Shown: positions 8,983 to 17,217, numbered from the stretch's first letter. The stretch: DNA of 64,000 bases from Streptomyces fildesensis (GCF_016107395.1 NZ_JAAIKO010000004.1:1-64000); one strand, 5' to 3'. The notes: generated by a model not told the origin, from the sequence alone. Numbers and translations: made by a program.

Positions 8983-9222
8983 ATGGCCACCAAGGCTGAG
9001 CAGATCGTCGCCGGACTCGGCGGACTCGACAACATCGAAGAGGTCGAGGGCTGCATCACCCGCCTCCGCACCGAGGTGAAGGACCCCGGCCTCGTCGACG
9101 AGGCCGCCCTCAAGAAGGCCGGCGCCCACGGCGTCGTCAAGATGGGCACCGCGATCCAGGTCGTCATCGGCACCGACGCCGACCCCATCGCCGCCGACAT
9201 CGAAGACATGATGGACAACTGA
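8983..9222 (+). CDS. nagF: PTS GlcNAc-specific EIIB component NagF
   Basis: 79-residue stand-alone EIIB domain. C24 in EGCITRLR is the cysteine that receives phosphate from EIIA and passes it to incoming GlcNAc bound by NagE. GVVKMGTAIQVVIG is the typical C-terminal EIIB motif. AGGAG precedes the start. The stop codon lies within the first unit of a 17-bp tandem repeat. Confidence 0.93.
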   Translation: MATKAEQIVAGLGGLDNIEEVEGCITRLRTEVKDPGLVDEAALKKAGAHGVVKMGTAIQVVIGTDADPIAADIEDMMDN

Positions 9223-9298
9223 GCTCACCGGACAACTGAGCCCAGCGCACAACTGAGCCGACCGCACAACTGAGCTCACCGCACAACTGAGCTCACCC
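9214..9298 (+). repeat. Five tandem 17-bp units spanning the nagF stop codon
   Basis: Units of the form GACAACTGAGCTCACCG start at 9214, 9231, 9248, 9265 and 9282, differing at a few positions. The first unit encodes the last nagF residues and its TGA, so the array looks like serial duplication of the gene's 3' end. Confidence 0.9.
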
Positions 9299-9319
9299 CT
9301 CAGCGCACCACCGACACCC

Positions 9320-9353
9320 GCGGGGGCCCGTTCCGACCGGAACGGGCCCCCGC
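9320..9353 (+). terminator. Terminator of nagF
   Basis: A 15-bp perfect stem (GCGGGGGCCCGTTCC and complement) with loop GACC, just after the 17-bp repeat array. Confidence 0.85.
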
Positions 9354-9375
9354 CGTTTGTCGATAGGGTCGAACC

Positions 9376-10098
<723 letters not shown>

Positions 10099-10235
10099 TA
10101 CTCACCGCTGATACCGACCGCTGATACCCATCGCGAAACCTGTCACTTTCGCGCAACCAGGCAACTGGGGCGCCACGCGGCGCGTGTCTACCGATACAGA
10201 TCTCACACGGAGATCCCCGGGGGAGGAACCCACCC

Positions 10236-10625
10236 ATGGCCACGCGCCGCCGCATCACCGTCGCCGCCCTCGCCGCGGCCGCCGCCCTGACGCTCCCGGC
10301 CGCCGCCGGCTGCAGCGCCATCGACAAGGCACTCGACTGCGCCCACGTGGCCGCCGTGGTCGCGGGCGACGTCCAGAACCTGCAGAACGCCGTCAGCAAC
10401 GCCGGCAACAGCCCGCAGGACGCCGTCAACGCCCTCGACCAGATCTCCCGCGACCTCAAGGACGTCGGCAACAAGACCGGCAACGCCGACGTCAGCAAGG
10501 CCGTCAACGACCTCAACACCGCGGTCAAGAACGCCCGCACAGCCGCCAACAACGGAACCACCCCGGACGTGACGCCGGTCGCGGACGCGGCCGGCGAACT
10601 CACCAAGGTCTGCACCCCGGGCTGA
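10236..10625 (+). CDS. Small alanine-rich lipoprotein of unknown function
   Basis: 129 residues. An N-terminal signal (RRRITVAALAAAAALTLPAAAGC) leads to a probable lipidated cysteine at 26, although the residue three before it is Ala rather than the usual Leu. Mature part is polar and helical, with heptad-like NL/AV spacing (DVQNLQNAVSNA, DLNTAVKNA) and two more cysteines at 35 and 126. It sits between rph and rdgB with its own ribosome site. No family function is recognised. Confidence 0.75.
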   Translation: MATRRRITVAALAAAAALTLPAAAGCSAIDKALDCAHVAAVVAGDVQNLQNAVSNAGNSPQDAVNALDQISRDLKDVGNKTGNADVSKAVNDLNTAVKNARTAANNGTTPDVTPVADAAGELTKVCTPG

Positions 10626-10664
10626 CGGCCGGGCCGCGCTTCCCGCCAGGAGATAATCGACGCC

Positions 10665-11267
10665 ATGCAGCGCCTTGTCCTCGCGACCCGAAACGCCCAC
10701 AAAGTCACCGAACTCCGCGCCATCCTCGCCGACACAGGTCTCGCCGTGGACCTCGTCGGCGCGGACGCCTACCCCGAGATCCCCGACGTCAAGGAAACCG
10801 GCGTCACCTTCGCCGAGAACGCCCTCCTCAAGGCCCACGCCCTGGCCCAGGCCACCGGCCTGCCCGCCGTCGCCGACGACTCCGGCCTCTGCGTCGACGT
10901 CCTCGGCGGCGCCCCCGGCATCTTCTCCGCCCGCTGGGCCGGCACCCACGGCGACGACGCCGCCAACCTCGCCCTCCTGCTCGCCCAGCTCTCCGACATC
11001 GACGACACCCACCGCGCCGCGCACTTCGCCTGCGCGGCAGCCCTCGCCCTCCCCGACGGCACCGAACGCGTCGTGGAAGGCCGCCTCCCCGGCACCCTCC
11101 GCCACACGCCTACGGGAACCGGCGGCTTCGGCTACGACCCGATCCTCCAACCGCTCGGTGACACCCGCACTTGCGCGGAACTGACTCCGTCGGAGAAGAA
11201 CGCGATCAGCCACCGGGGGGAAGCGTTCCGGGCGCTGGCACCGATCGTGGCCGAACTTCTTGGCTGA
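10665..11267 (+). CDS. rdgB: XTP/dITP diphosphatase (RdgB/HAM1)
   Basis: 200-residue house-cleaning pyrophosphatase that hydrolyses ITP, dITP and XTP. Signature segments are LVLATRNAHKVTEL at the N-terminus, ADDSGLCVDVLGGAPGIFSARWAG in the middle and GTGGFGYDPIL plus the SHRGEAFR end. Length is typical. A perfect 16-bp hairpin terminator follows directly. Confidence 0.96.
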   Translation: MQRLVLATRNAHKVTELRAILADTGLAVDLVGADAYPEIPDVKETGVTFAENALLKAHALAQATGLPAVADDSGLCVDVLGGAPGIFSARWAGTHGDDAANLALLLAQLSDIDDTHRAAHFACAAALALPDGTERVVEGRLPGTLRHTPTGTGGFGYDPILQPLGDTRTCAELTPSEKNAISHRGEAFRALAPIVAELLG

Positions 11268-11275
11268 GAACAGCG

Positions 11276-11311
11276 ATATGGCCATTCCCTTGTGCAAGGG
11301 AATGGCCATAT
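11276..11311. terminator. Bidirectional terminator between rdgB and the tRNA gene
   Basis: A perfect 16-bp stem (ATATGGCCATTCCCTT and complement) with loop GTGC. It ends rdgB on the plus strand and the tRNA transcript on the minus strand. Confidence 0.9.
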
Positions 11312-11316
11312 TCATG

Positions 11317-11390
11317 TGGGCCCGGTGGGATTCGAACCCACGACACACCGGACCTAAACCGGCGCCCTCTAGCCACTGGGGTACAGGCCC
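11317..11390 (-). tRNA. tRNA with anticodon UAG (leucine codon CUA), short variable loop
   Basis: 74 nt fold into a full cloverleaf. Acceptor stem is GGGCCTG/CGGGCCC with one G-T pair; anticodon stem GCCGG/CCGGT with loop TTTAGGT gives UAG at positions 34-36; T arm GTGGG-TTCGAAT-CCCAC. CCA is not encoded and the discriminator is A. The anticodon predicts leucine, but the variable region is only five bases (GTGTC), whereas bacterial tRNA-Leu is normally class II with a long variable arm. Decoding CUA is therefore predicted but aminoacylation identity is uncertain. It has its own promoter. Confidence 0.85.
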
Positions 11391-11399
11391 TACGGTTTA

Positions 11400-11428
11400 A
11401 GTATATCACTAAGTGGTCAGCCTGGCAA
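11400..11428 (-). promoter_or_regulatory. Promoter of the UAG-anticodon tRNA, overlapping the HNH gene end
   Basis: On the minus strand TTGCCA (11428-11423), a 17-base spacer and TATACT (11405-11400) form a near-consensus housekeeping promoter. Its start point would fall within about three bases of the tRNA 5' end. The -35 box is made by the Leu-Pro codons just before the stop of the upstream HNH gene. Confidence 0.75.
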
Positions 11429-12271
11429 GCTGATCATCGCGCGTGGATCTCGCCTGCCGAACGTCACCGTCTGACTGTGGCAGGACGGACAGAGGTATCG
11501 CAGGTTCTCCGACCGGTTGTCCAGCCGGTCGCCGTTGATGTGGTCGATCTCCAACACGAGCCGCTTACCCCGCCAGGTGTCCCCGACGCCGCATGCTCCG
11601 CATGTGTGAGGAACCCCGATCTCGTCGAGTGCGCGCCGCAACATGACGGTCTTGGCGCGTGCGGAACCGGATTCGAGACGCCGCAGGATGTCCGACGCCG
11701 ACTGGCGGTTCGGGGACGGCCTACCCCGGCGGTGCCCCTGCCCTGTGAAGTGCGCGGACGACAGGCCGTGCACGCCGATGCTGCGCTTGACGTGTGCGCG
11801 AGCTGCCCCGTTGTCGGCCAGGCCGAGGTGCTTGAGTACTCCGGCAAGGCTCCTGGACTCCGCAACTGCGGCGCTCAGTCGGTCGAGAGGTAGCGGACTC
11901 CCGCCGTATCTGCGCCCGCTGGTGAAGTGCGAGGTGTCGATGCCGAAGCGGTCGAGCTTCTTTCTGATGTGGCCGTACGGGCTGTCGTCCGGCGGGTAGC
12001 CCATGAACTCGAGCATCTCGCGGATGCTGTGGGAGCAGGCAGCTGCCTCCTCGAGCAGAGCCCTCGGGTACGCCCGGCGCTCCCGCTCGGGAAGAGGCTC
12101 GTCGACGAAGTGCGACGTGTCGATGCCGTAGTGCCGCAGACGGTCACGCAGGTACCTGTACGGACCGCTTCCCAGCGGCGCGCCCAGCCTGCGCAGAAGG
12201 TCCACGAGGCTGGTGGAGATGGTTGCCGTTCGGGCCAGGAGATCGCGGGGGTAGGAGACGGATCCGCTCAT
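11417..12271 (-). CDS. HNH nuclease with three DTSHF repeat modules
   Basis: 284 residues. Three related ~48-residue modules (about 8-55, 68-116, 129-175) each end in GIDTSHF or a variant (LSSAHF in the third) and look like small helical DNA-binding units. The C-terminal HNH/zinc domain (221-272) has C224-x2-C227, the metal site LEIDHINGD and C261-x2-C264. The start overlaps the upstream HNH stop (ATGA at 12268-12271). Genes of this type are often stand-alone homing-like nucleases; the actual target is unknown. The last codons overlap the downstream tRNA promoter. Confidence 0.85.
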   Translation of the reverse strand: MSGSVSYPRDLLARTATISTSLVDLLRRLGAPLGSGPYRYLRDRLRHYGIDTSHFVDEPLPERERRAYPRALLEEAAACSHSIREMLEFMGYPPDDSPYGHIRKKLDRFGIDTSHFTSGRRYGGSPLPLDRLSAAVAESRSLAGVLKHLGLADNGAARAHVKRSIGVHGLSSAHFTGQGHRRGRPSPNRQSASDILRRLESGSARAKTVMLRRALDEIGVPHTCGACGVGDTWRGKRLVLEIDHINGDRLDNRSENLRYLCPSCHSQTVTFGRRDPRAMISLPG

Positions 12272-12894
12272 GCCGTGGCCCTCCGCTTGCGGCCGCGATA
12301 AGTGTCTGTCACGGCATGGCAGTTGGGGCAGAGCAGGCGCAGGTTCTCCCGGCGGTTGTCCCACCAGTCGCCGTTGATGTGGTCGACCTCGAGGCGGAGG
12401 GGTCTGGCATTCCATTCCGTGCCGGTGCCGCACATCGCGCATGTCTCCTGCACCCCGCTGCGCAGCAGCTCGCGGCGTAAGCGCTCGCCCGGAATCCTGC
12501 CGTCCGCCGGTGTTCCCAGGACGAGACGGTCGCCGGTCGGCCGTTTCGGACGGCTCCTGCCGAGCGCCGAGAAGTGCGACGTGTCGAGGCCCAACGCGGT
12601 GATGCGGCGGCCGATGTGGGCCTGGTTGCCGCCGACCGGGTTGATCCCGAGGCGGCGGACGACCTCGGCGACGCTGCGCGAGCAGGCGACGAGTTCGCGC
12701 AGGATCGGTTCGGTGTGCCGCACCCGCCCGGTGGCGAAGTGCGAGATGTCGATGCCCGCTTCCGCCATCTTGGTGCGGAGATAGCTTCGGCTACCCGGGG
12801 TCGGATCACCTCCGCACCACCGGACGGCCTCGTCGAGGTTCGTCGTTTCGCGGGCGGCTTCGGTGAGGAGTTCGCGGGTGTATCTGATGGACAT
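12268..12894 (-). CDS. HNH nuclease with two DTSHF repeat modules, TTA codon
   Basis: 208-residue paralogue of the downstream HNH gene. Two helical modules (about 5-53 and 65-108) end ISHF and LDTSHF. The HNH/zinc domain (150-200) has C152-x2-C155, LEVDHINGD and C189-x2-C192. Codon 139 is TTA (12478-12480), rare in Streptomyces and read only by the bldA tRNA, so expression may be tied to development. It is the first gene of a two-gene unit leading to the tRNA. No integrase or transposase accompanies it. Confidence 0.85.
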   Translation of the reverse strand: MSIRYTRELLTEAARETTNLDEAVRWCGGDPTPGSRSYLRTKMAEAGIDISHFATGRVRHTEPILRELVACSRSVAEVVRRLGINPVGGNQAHIGRRITALGLDTSHFSALGRSRPKRPTGDRLVLGTPADGRIPGERLRRELLRSGVQETCAMCGTGTEWNARPLRLEVDHINGDWWDNRRENLRLLCPNCHAVTDTYRGRKRRATA

Positions 12895-13242
12895 GGGGAT
12901 CCCCCTCCGGATCGGGTCGGTGGGAGGGGGATTCCGTGCAGCCGCGACCGGGGGAATCCCTCGCTCACCGGTGGTGGCTGCAGAGCCCTGGGTGCGGCCG
13001 CGTGTCGCAGCCTCGTACGTATTAACGAGGCATTCGGGTGACGGTCACGCCGGGCGGGTCAGAAGCGGGGGGACGGGGACCGGGCGGCGCAGAGTTCTGC
13101 GGCTTCGGCGTCGGTGGGCGGGTCCGCACAGGGGGTCCTCTCGTTCGATGGTTCTCGTCCGAGGGGGTCTTCTGCGCGATGGGTGCGGGAGTAGACCAAA
13201 GCCCCCGTTCTCCGGACTTTGGTCACTCCGCCGCTGGTCCGC
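12895..13242. other. Non-coding gap between the HNH unit and bcp
   Basis: No reading frame here has convincing codon bias or a family motif. The right end holds an inverted repeat near the bcp stop; the left end must contain the HNH promoter, which was not recognised. Confidence 0.5.
13194..13224 (-). terminator. Probable terminator of bcp
   Basis: GACCAAAG and CTTTGGTC form an 8-bp stem around a 15-base GC-rich loop, about 19 bases past the bcp stop. Confidence 0.5.
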
Positions 13243-13710
13243 TCAGACCTTGAGGTCCTTGATGAGCTTGGCGACGTGGCCGGTGGCCTTGACGTTGTAG
13301 AAGGCGTGTTCGACCTTGCCGTCGGCGCCGACGATGACGGTGGAGCGGATGACGCCGGTGACGGTCTTGCCGTAGAGCTTCTTCTCGCCGAAGGCGGCGT
13401 AGGCCTCGAGGACCTTCTTGTCGGGATCGCCCACCAGGGTGACCTTGAGGTTTTCCTTTTCGCGGAACTTGGCGAGCTTCTCGGGCTTGTCGGGGGAGAC
13501 GCCGATCACGTCGTAGCCGGCGGCGGCGAGCAGGTCGAGGTTGTCGGTGAAGTCGCAGGCCTGCTTGGTGCAGCCGGGGGTGAGGGCGGCCGGGTAGAAG
13601 TACACGATGACTTTGCGGCCCGCGTGGTCGGCGAGGGAGACGGGCTTTCCGTCGGCGTCCGGGAGGGTGAAGGCGGGGGCGGTGTCGCCGGGCTGGAGGC
13701 GTTCGGTCAT
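13243..13710 (-). CDS. bcp: Thioredoxin-dependent peroxiredoxin Bcp
   Basis: 155-residue peroxiredoxin of the Bcp/PrxQ class. The peroxidatic cysteine is C47 and the resolving cysteine C52 in TPGCTKQACDF, five residues apart as in PrxQ. It reduces organic peroxides with electrons from thioredoxin. The start at 13710 is set by AAGGAG nine bases upstream; much longer upstream reading frame is shadow sequence. Confidence 0.95.
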   Translation of the reverse strand: MTERLQPGDTAPAFTLPDADGKPVSLADHAGRKVIVYFYPAALTPGCTKQACDFTDNLDLLAAAGYDVIGVSPDKPEKLAKFREKENLKVTLVGDPDKKVLEAYAAFGEKKLYGKTVTGVIRSTVIVGADGKVEHAFYNVKATGHVAKLIKDLKV

Positions 13711-13841
13711 GGGTGGTGGCTCCTTACGCGGTACACGCGGGGTACTCCCGGGTACGCAAACGGGGTGCCGACGGGGCGCGGTCCGCGTCGGGCTGACAGA
13801 CTGTCCGTCACGGTACCGGTCTAGGCGTTGGAGGCAGTGCG

Positions 13842-14165
13842 GTGTCGGAAGGCAGGACTCCCGCTCAGATTGAGGCGGAGATCTCCCGTAGGCGGCAGGA
13901 TCTGGCCGCGACGCTGGACGAGATCGCGGTAAGGGTGCATCCGAGTACGGTCGCGCGGGACATGAAGGCGAAGGCCTTCTCCGCTGTGGACCGCACGGCG
14001 GGCCGGGCCTTCGTGGGGGTGAATCGCGCGGTGAGTGACGCGCGCGGGCACTTCGTGTCCGAGGACGGTGTGCTGCGGGTGGACCGGGTGGTGCCGGTGG
14101 CGGTGGCCGCGGTGGCGCTGGTCGCCGTGGTGGCCGGGCTCTCGGTCCGCCGGCGTCGCCGGTAA
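13842..14165 (+). CDS. DUF3618 membrane protein
   Basis: 107 residues. N-terminal segment RTPAQIEAEISRRRQDLAATLDEI is the DUF3618 signature, followed by an amphipathic stretch and one membrane helix (residues 83-102) ending in RRRRR. GTG at 13842 is preceded by GGAGG. Role is unknown; such proteins often sit near envelope or stress genes. The next gene starts ten bases downstream. Confidence 0.85.
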   Translation: MSEGRTPAQIEAEISRRRQDLAATLDEIAVRVHPSTVARDMKAKAFSAVDRTAGRAFVGVNRAVSDARGHFVSEDGVLRVDRVVPVAVAAVALVAVVAGLSVRRRRR

Positions 14166-14175
14166 CGTCGTCGCC

Positions 14176-14517
14176 GTGAGTTCCAAGAATGAGCACGACA
14201 AGCTGCCCATCCGGATGCTGCATGACCGGGTGCTGGTCAGGGCCGAAGGTTCCGAGGGGGAGCGCCGCTCGGGTGGCGGCATCCTCATCCCCGCCACGGC
14301 CGCGGTGGGCCGGCGGCTGGCGTGGGCCGCGGTGGTCGCGGTGGGCCAGAACGTGCGGACCGTGGAGGTCGGGGACCGGGTGCTGTACGACCCGGAGGAC
14401 CGGGCCGAGGTCGAGGTGCGGGGTGTCGCGTACGTGCTGATGCGCGAGCGGGATCTGCACGCGGTCGCGGCGGAGCGGCTGCAGGGGTCGGAGGACTCCA
14501 CGGGCCTTTATCTGTAG
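14176..14517 (+). CDS. GroES-like (Cpn10-fold) protein
   Basis: 113 residues with the GroES beta-barrel pattern: IRMLHDRVLVRAE, then GGGILIPATA in place of the mobile loop, WAAVVAVGQNVRTVEVGDRVLYD, and the C-terminal YVLMRERDLHAV. No groEL gene is near, so it is probably a divergent, orphan Cpn10 homologue rather than the main GroES. GTG at 14176 follows DUF3618 by ten bases, suggesting one transcript. Confidence 0.85.
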   Translation: MSSKNEHDKLPIRMLHDRVLVRAEGSEGERRSGGGILIPATAAVGRRLAWAAVVAVGQNVRTVEVGDRVLYDPEDRAEVEVRGVAYVLMRERDLHAVAAERLQGSEDSTGLYL

Positions 14518-14537
14518 TTTGCTATGGTCGGAGAGAG

Positions 14538-14580
14538 CCCGACGAGACGCGCCGTACCGGGACCCATGCAAAGACGACGC
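14538..14580 (+). promoter_or_regulatory. Guanidine-III (ykkC-III) riboswitch
   Basis: The stretch reproduces the compact guanidine-III aptamer: CCCG...CGGG closing pair, CGACGAG, GCGCCGTACC, and the 3' strand AAGACGACGC that can pair with GCGCCGT to form the pseudoknot (one mismatch). It lies 35 bases upstream of a SugE/Gdx-type exporter, the classic partner of guanidine riboswitches. Confidence 0.85.
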
Positions 14581-14615
14581 ACCCCCTGGAAGCAAGTAAC
14601 CATGGAGGTGCCGTC

Positions 14616-14936
14616 ATGGCATGGGTCCTTTTGTGCGTCGCGGGTCTGGTCGAGGTCGCCTGGTCGATCGGTATGAAGTACACCGAGGGGTTCACCCGGC
14701 TGTGGCCGAGTGTGTTCACGGGTGCGGGCATCGTGGTGAGCATGGTGCTGCTGGCGCAGGCGGCGAAGACGCTGCCGATCGGTACGGCGTACGGCGTGTG
14801 GGTGGGCATCGGTGCTGCCGGGGCGGCGGTCCTGGGCATGGTGGTGCTGGGTGAGCCGGCGACCGCCGCCCGGATCTTCTTCATCTGTCTGCTGCTGGTG
14901 GCTGTCGTGGGCCTGAAGGCCACTTCGGGCCACTAA
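14616..14936 (+). CDS. gdx: Guanidinium exporter, small multidrug resistance family
   Basis: 106-residue four-helix SMR protein. It has the proton/substrate glutamate E13 and W16 of Gdx/SugE proteins, and the SugE-type segment LPIGTAYGVWVGIGAAGAAVLG. SMR proteins act as antiparallel dimers exchanging protons for guanidinium. The guanidine-III riboswitch immediately upstream identifies guanidine rather than quaternary ammonium drugs as the likely natural substrate. ATG at 14616 is preceded by GGAGG. Confidence 0.9.
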   Translation: MAWVLLCVAGLVEVAWSIGMKYTEGFTRLWPSVFTGAGIVVSMVLLAQAAKTLPIGTAYGVWVGIGAAGAAVLGMVVLGEPATAARIFFICLLLVAVVGLKATSGH

Positions 14937-14949
14937 CCCCGGCCTGGGC

Positions 14950-17217
14950 CTAGCCCCCGTCCGGGCCGCCGCCCCCGCCGTTCCCGCCGCCTCCGCCGAC
15001 CGCTCCGCCGCTGGGCAGCAGGGTCGGGGGTCCGCTGGTCTCGGGCGGGGTCTCGGTGGGGGTTTCCGTCGGGGTTTCCGACGGCGTCTCGGACGGGGTC
15101 TGGGACGGTGTCTGCGACGGGGTCCGGGAGGGCGTCTGCGACGGGGTCTCCGACGGTGTCGCTGACGTGGGCGGTGTGCTGGGGGCCTCGGTCGGGGCGG
15201 TGGCGCCGTCCTGCGGTTCGAGGTCGAAGTCGATGTCCTCGGTGCCGCTGAGGGCGGCCTCGGTGTAGGCGGCCCAGACCTCGCCGGGCGCGCCGCCGCC
15301 GTTGACGCGGGGTACTCCGAGTGCGCCATTGAGCGATTCGAGTTTGCCGGTGTCGGAGTTCTGGCCCATCACGGCGACGACGGTGACGAGGTTCGGGGTG
15401 TAGCCGGCGAACCAGGCGGCTTTGTCGTCGTCGATGGTGCCGGTCTTGGCGGCGGAGGTCCGGCCGGACTCCTGGGCGACGGAGGCGGTGCCGCCGTCGA
15501 CGACGCTCTGCAGGATGGAGGTGGTGGTGTCGGCGGCCTCACGGGAGACGGCCTGCTTGGCGTCGCGCTTGGGGAGACTGAGGTCGCCGCCGTCCTTGGT
15601 GATCTTCTCGACGAGGGTGTACGGGATGTACTTGCCGTGGTTGGCGAGGGTCGCGTAGCCCTGGGCCATGGCGAGGGGGCTGGCTTCCATGGTGCCGAGC
15701 GCCATCGAGGGCAAGGCGTTGAGCGTTTTGGTGGCCGGCAGGCCCAGCGCGTGCACGGTGTTGACGACGTTGTCGGGACCGACGTCCTGGGCCATCTGCG
15801 CGTAGACCGCGTTGACCGAGTTGTCCATGGCCTTGGTGACGGTGATGTCGCCGTAGTCCCGCTGGTCCTCGTTGGGCGGCGCGTAGCCGACGGGGCCGTT
15901 GGGGCCGATCACCGGGCGGCGGTTGTCGCCGTCGTAGATGGTGCGCGGGGTGATCGTGCGGCCGTCCTGCGTCTGGGAGTTGTTCTGGACGGCGGAGGCG
16001 AAGATGTAGGGCTTGAACGTCGAGCCGACCTGGTAGTCGCTCCGGGTGGCGTTGTTGACGTACTGCTTGGTGTAGTCGATGCCGCCGTACATGGCGACGA
16101 CCTTGCCGGTGGCGGGGTCGATGGAGGCGCCGCCGGCGCGGACGTAGCTGTCGGCCTTGGTGGTGCCGAGCTTGTCGTAGACCTTCTTCTTGGTGGCGGC
16201 GACGAAGGCGTCCTCCTTGTCCTTCTGGATCGTGGTGACGATCCGGTAGCCGCCGGCGCGCAGGGTTTCCGCGTCGATGATGTTGTTGTCGTCGAGGTAG
16301 TCGTTGACGGCCTCGATGAGGTAGCCGCGCTGGCCGGTCTTGCTGGCGGCGGGCTTGGGCTTGCCGGGGGTGGGGAACTTGATGACGGCGCGTTCGGCGG
16401 CGTTGAGCCAGCCTTCCTTCACCATGCCGTCGAGGACGTAGTTCCACCGGGCCTGGGCCTTGGGGAGGTTCTGCGGGTGGGCGACGACGTCGTACTCGCT
16501 GGGGGCGTTGAGGAGAGTGGCGAGGTAGGCGCCTTCGGCGGTGGTGAGTTTGTCGGCGTCCTTGCTGAAGTAGGCCTGGGAGGCGGCCTGGATGCCGTAG
16601 GAGTTGCGGCCGAAGTAGCTGGTGTTCAGATACCCCTCAAGGATTTCGTCCTTGGTTTCATTGCGGTCGAGTTTGATCGCGATGAAGAATTCCTTGACCT
16701 TGCGAAGTGCGGTCTGCTCCTGGTTGAGGTAATAGTTCTTCACGTACTGCTGGGTGATCGTGGAGCCGGACTGTTTGCCCTTGCCGGTGACGGTGTTCCA
16801 GGCGGCGCGGATCATCGCTTTCGGGCTGACGGCGGACTCGTGGTAGAAGCCGCGGTCCTCGGCGGAGAGCGCCGCGTACTGGGCGGTCCTGGCGATCTGG
16901 GCGAGGCTGACGCTCTCGCGGTTGATCTCGCCGTCGCGGGCCAGTTCGGTCTTGCCGTCGGCGTAGAAATAGACGTTGCTCTGCGCGGTGGCGGCGGCGT
17001 TGGGGTTCGGGATCGGCACCAGGGCGTAGCCGATGAAGAACCCGCCGACGAGGATGAGCAGGACGATGATGACCGTGCTGGTCACCATCCGCCAGGTCGG
17101 GATGAGCCGGCCGAGGCCGGTCCGCTTGGGCCGTCCCCTCCGGTTGAGGACCGGCGGTCGGGGCTCCCAGCCTGGCGAAGCGTTACTGCTTTTCTGCTGC
17201 TCCGGCTCGTCGCTCAT
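14950..17217 (-). CDS. Bifunctional class A penicillin-binding protein
   Basis: 755 residues with one N-terminal membrane helix (MVTSTVIIVLLILVGGFFIGYAL), a GT51 glycosyltransferase domain (SAEDRGFYHE, GSTITQQYVKN, GYLNTSYFG) and a transpeptidase domain with STFK, SVN and KTG motifs. It polymerises and cross-links peptidoglycan outside the membrane. The tail is a Pro/Ser/Thr repeat region (SETPSQTPSRTPSQTPSQ) then Gly-rich, typical of Streptomyces PBPs. ATG at 17217 is the first good start, with GGAGGAG upstream. It is divergent from the ABC exporter genes. Confidence 0.93.
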   Translation of the reverse strand: MSDEPEQQKSSNASPGWEPRPPVLNRRGRPKRTGLGRLIPTWRMVTSTVIIVLLILVGGFFIGYALVPIPNPNAAATAQSNVYFYADGKTELARDGEINRESVSLAQIARTAQYAALSAEDRGFYHESAVSPKAMIRAAWNTVTGKGKQSGSTITQQYVKNYYLNQEQTALRKVKEFFIAIKLDRNETKDEILEGYLNTSYFGRNSYGIQAASQAYFSKDADKLTTAEGAYLATLLNAPSEYDVVAHPQNLPKAQARWNYVLDGMVKEGWLNAAERAVIKFPTPGKPKPAASKTGQRGYLIEAVNDYLDDNNIIDAETLRAGGYRIVTTIQKDKEDAFVAATKKKVYDKLGTTKADSYVRAGGASIDPATGKVVAMYGGIDYTKQYVNNATRSDYQVGSTFKPYIFASAVQNNSQTQDGRTITPRTIYDGDNRRPVIGPNGPVGYAPPNEDQRDYGDITVTKAMDNSVNAVYAQMAQDVGPDNVVNTVHALGLPATKTLNALPSMALGTMEASPLAMAQGYATLANHGKYIPYTLVEKITKDGGDLSLPKRDAKQAVSREAADTTTSILQSVVDGGTASVAQESGRTSAAKTGTIDDDKAAWFAGYTPNLVTVVAVMGQNSDTGKLESLNGALGVPRVNGGGAPGEVWAAYTEAALSGTEDIDFDLEPQDGATAPTEAPSTPPTSATPSETPSQTPSRTPSQTPSQTPSETPSETPTETPTETPPETSGPPTLLPSGGAVGGGGGNGGGGGPDGG

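Noticed and set aside
11317-11390. Amber suppressor tRNA
   Set aside because: The anticodon is UAG, which reads CUA. An amber suppressor would need CUA as anticodon.
11417-12894. Prophage or integrative element
   Set aside because: No integrase, transposase, att duplication or phage structural gene accompanies the HNH pair. The tRNA 3' end, the usual integration site, faces away from them.
14176-14517. Calling this the main groES
   Set aside because: No groEL is adjacent and the mobile-loop sequence is divergent, so only a GroES-like call is made.
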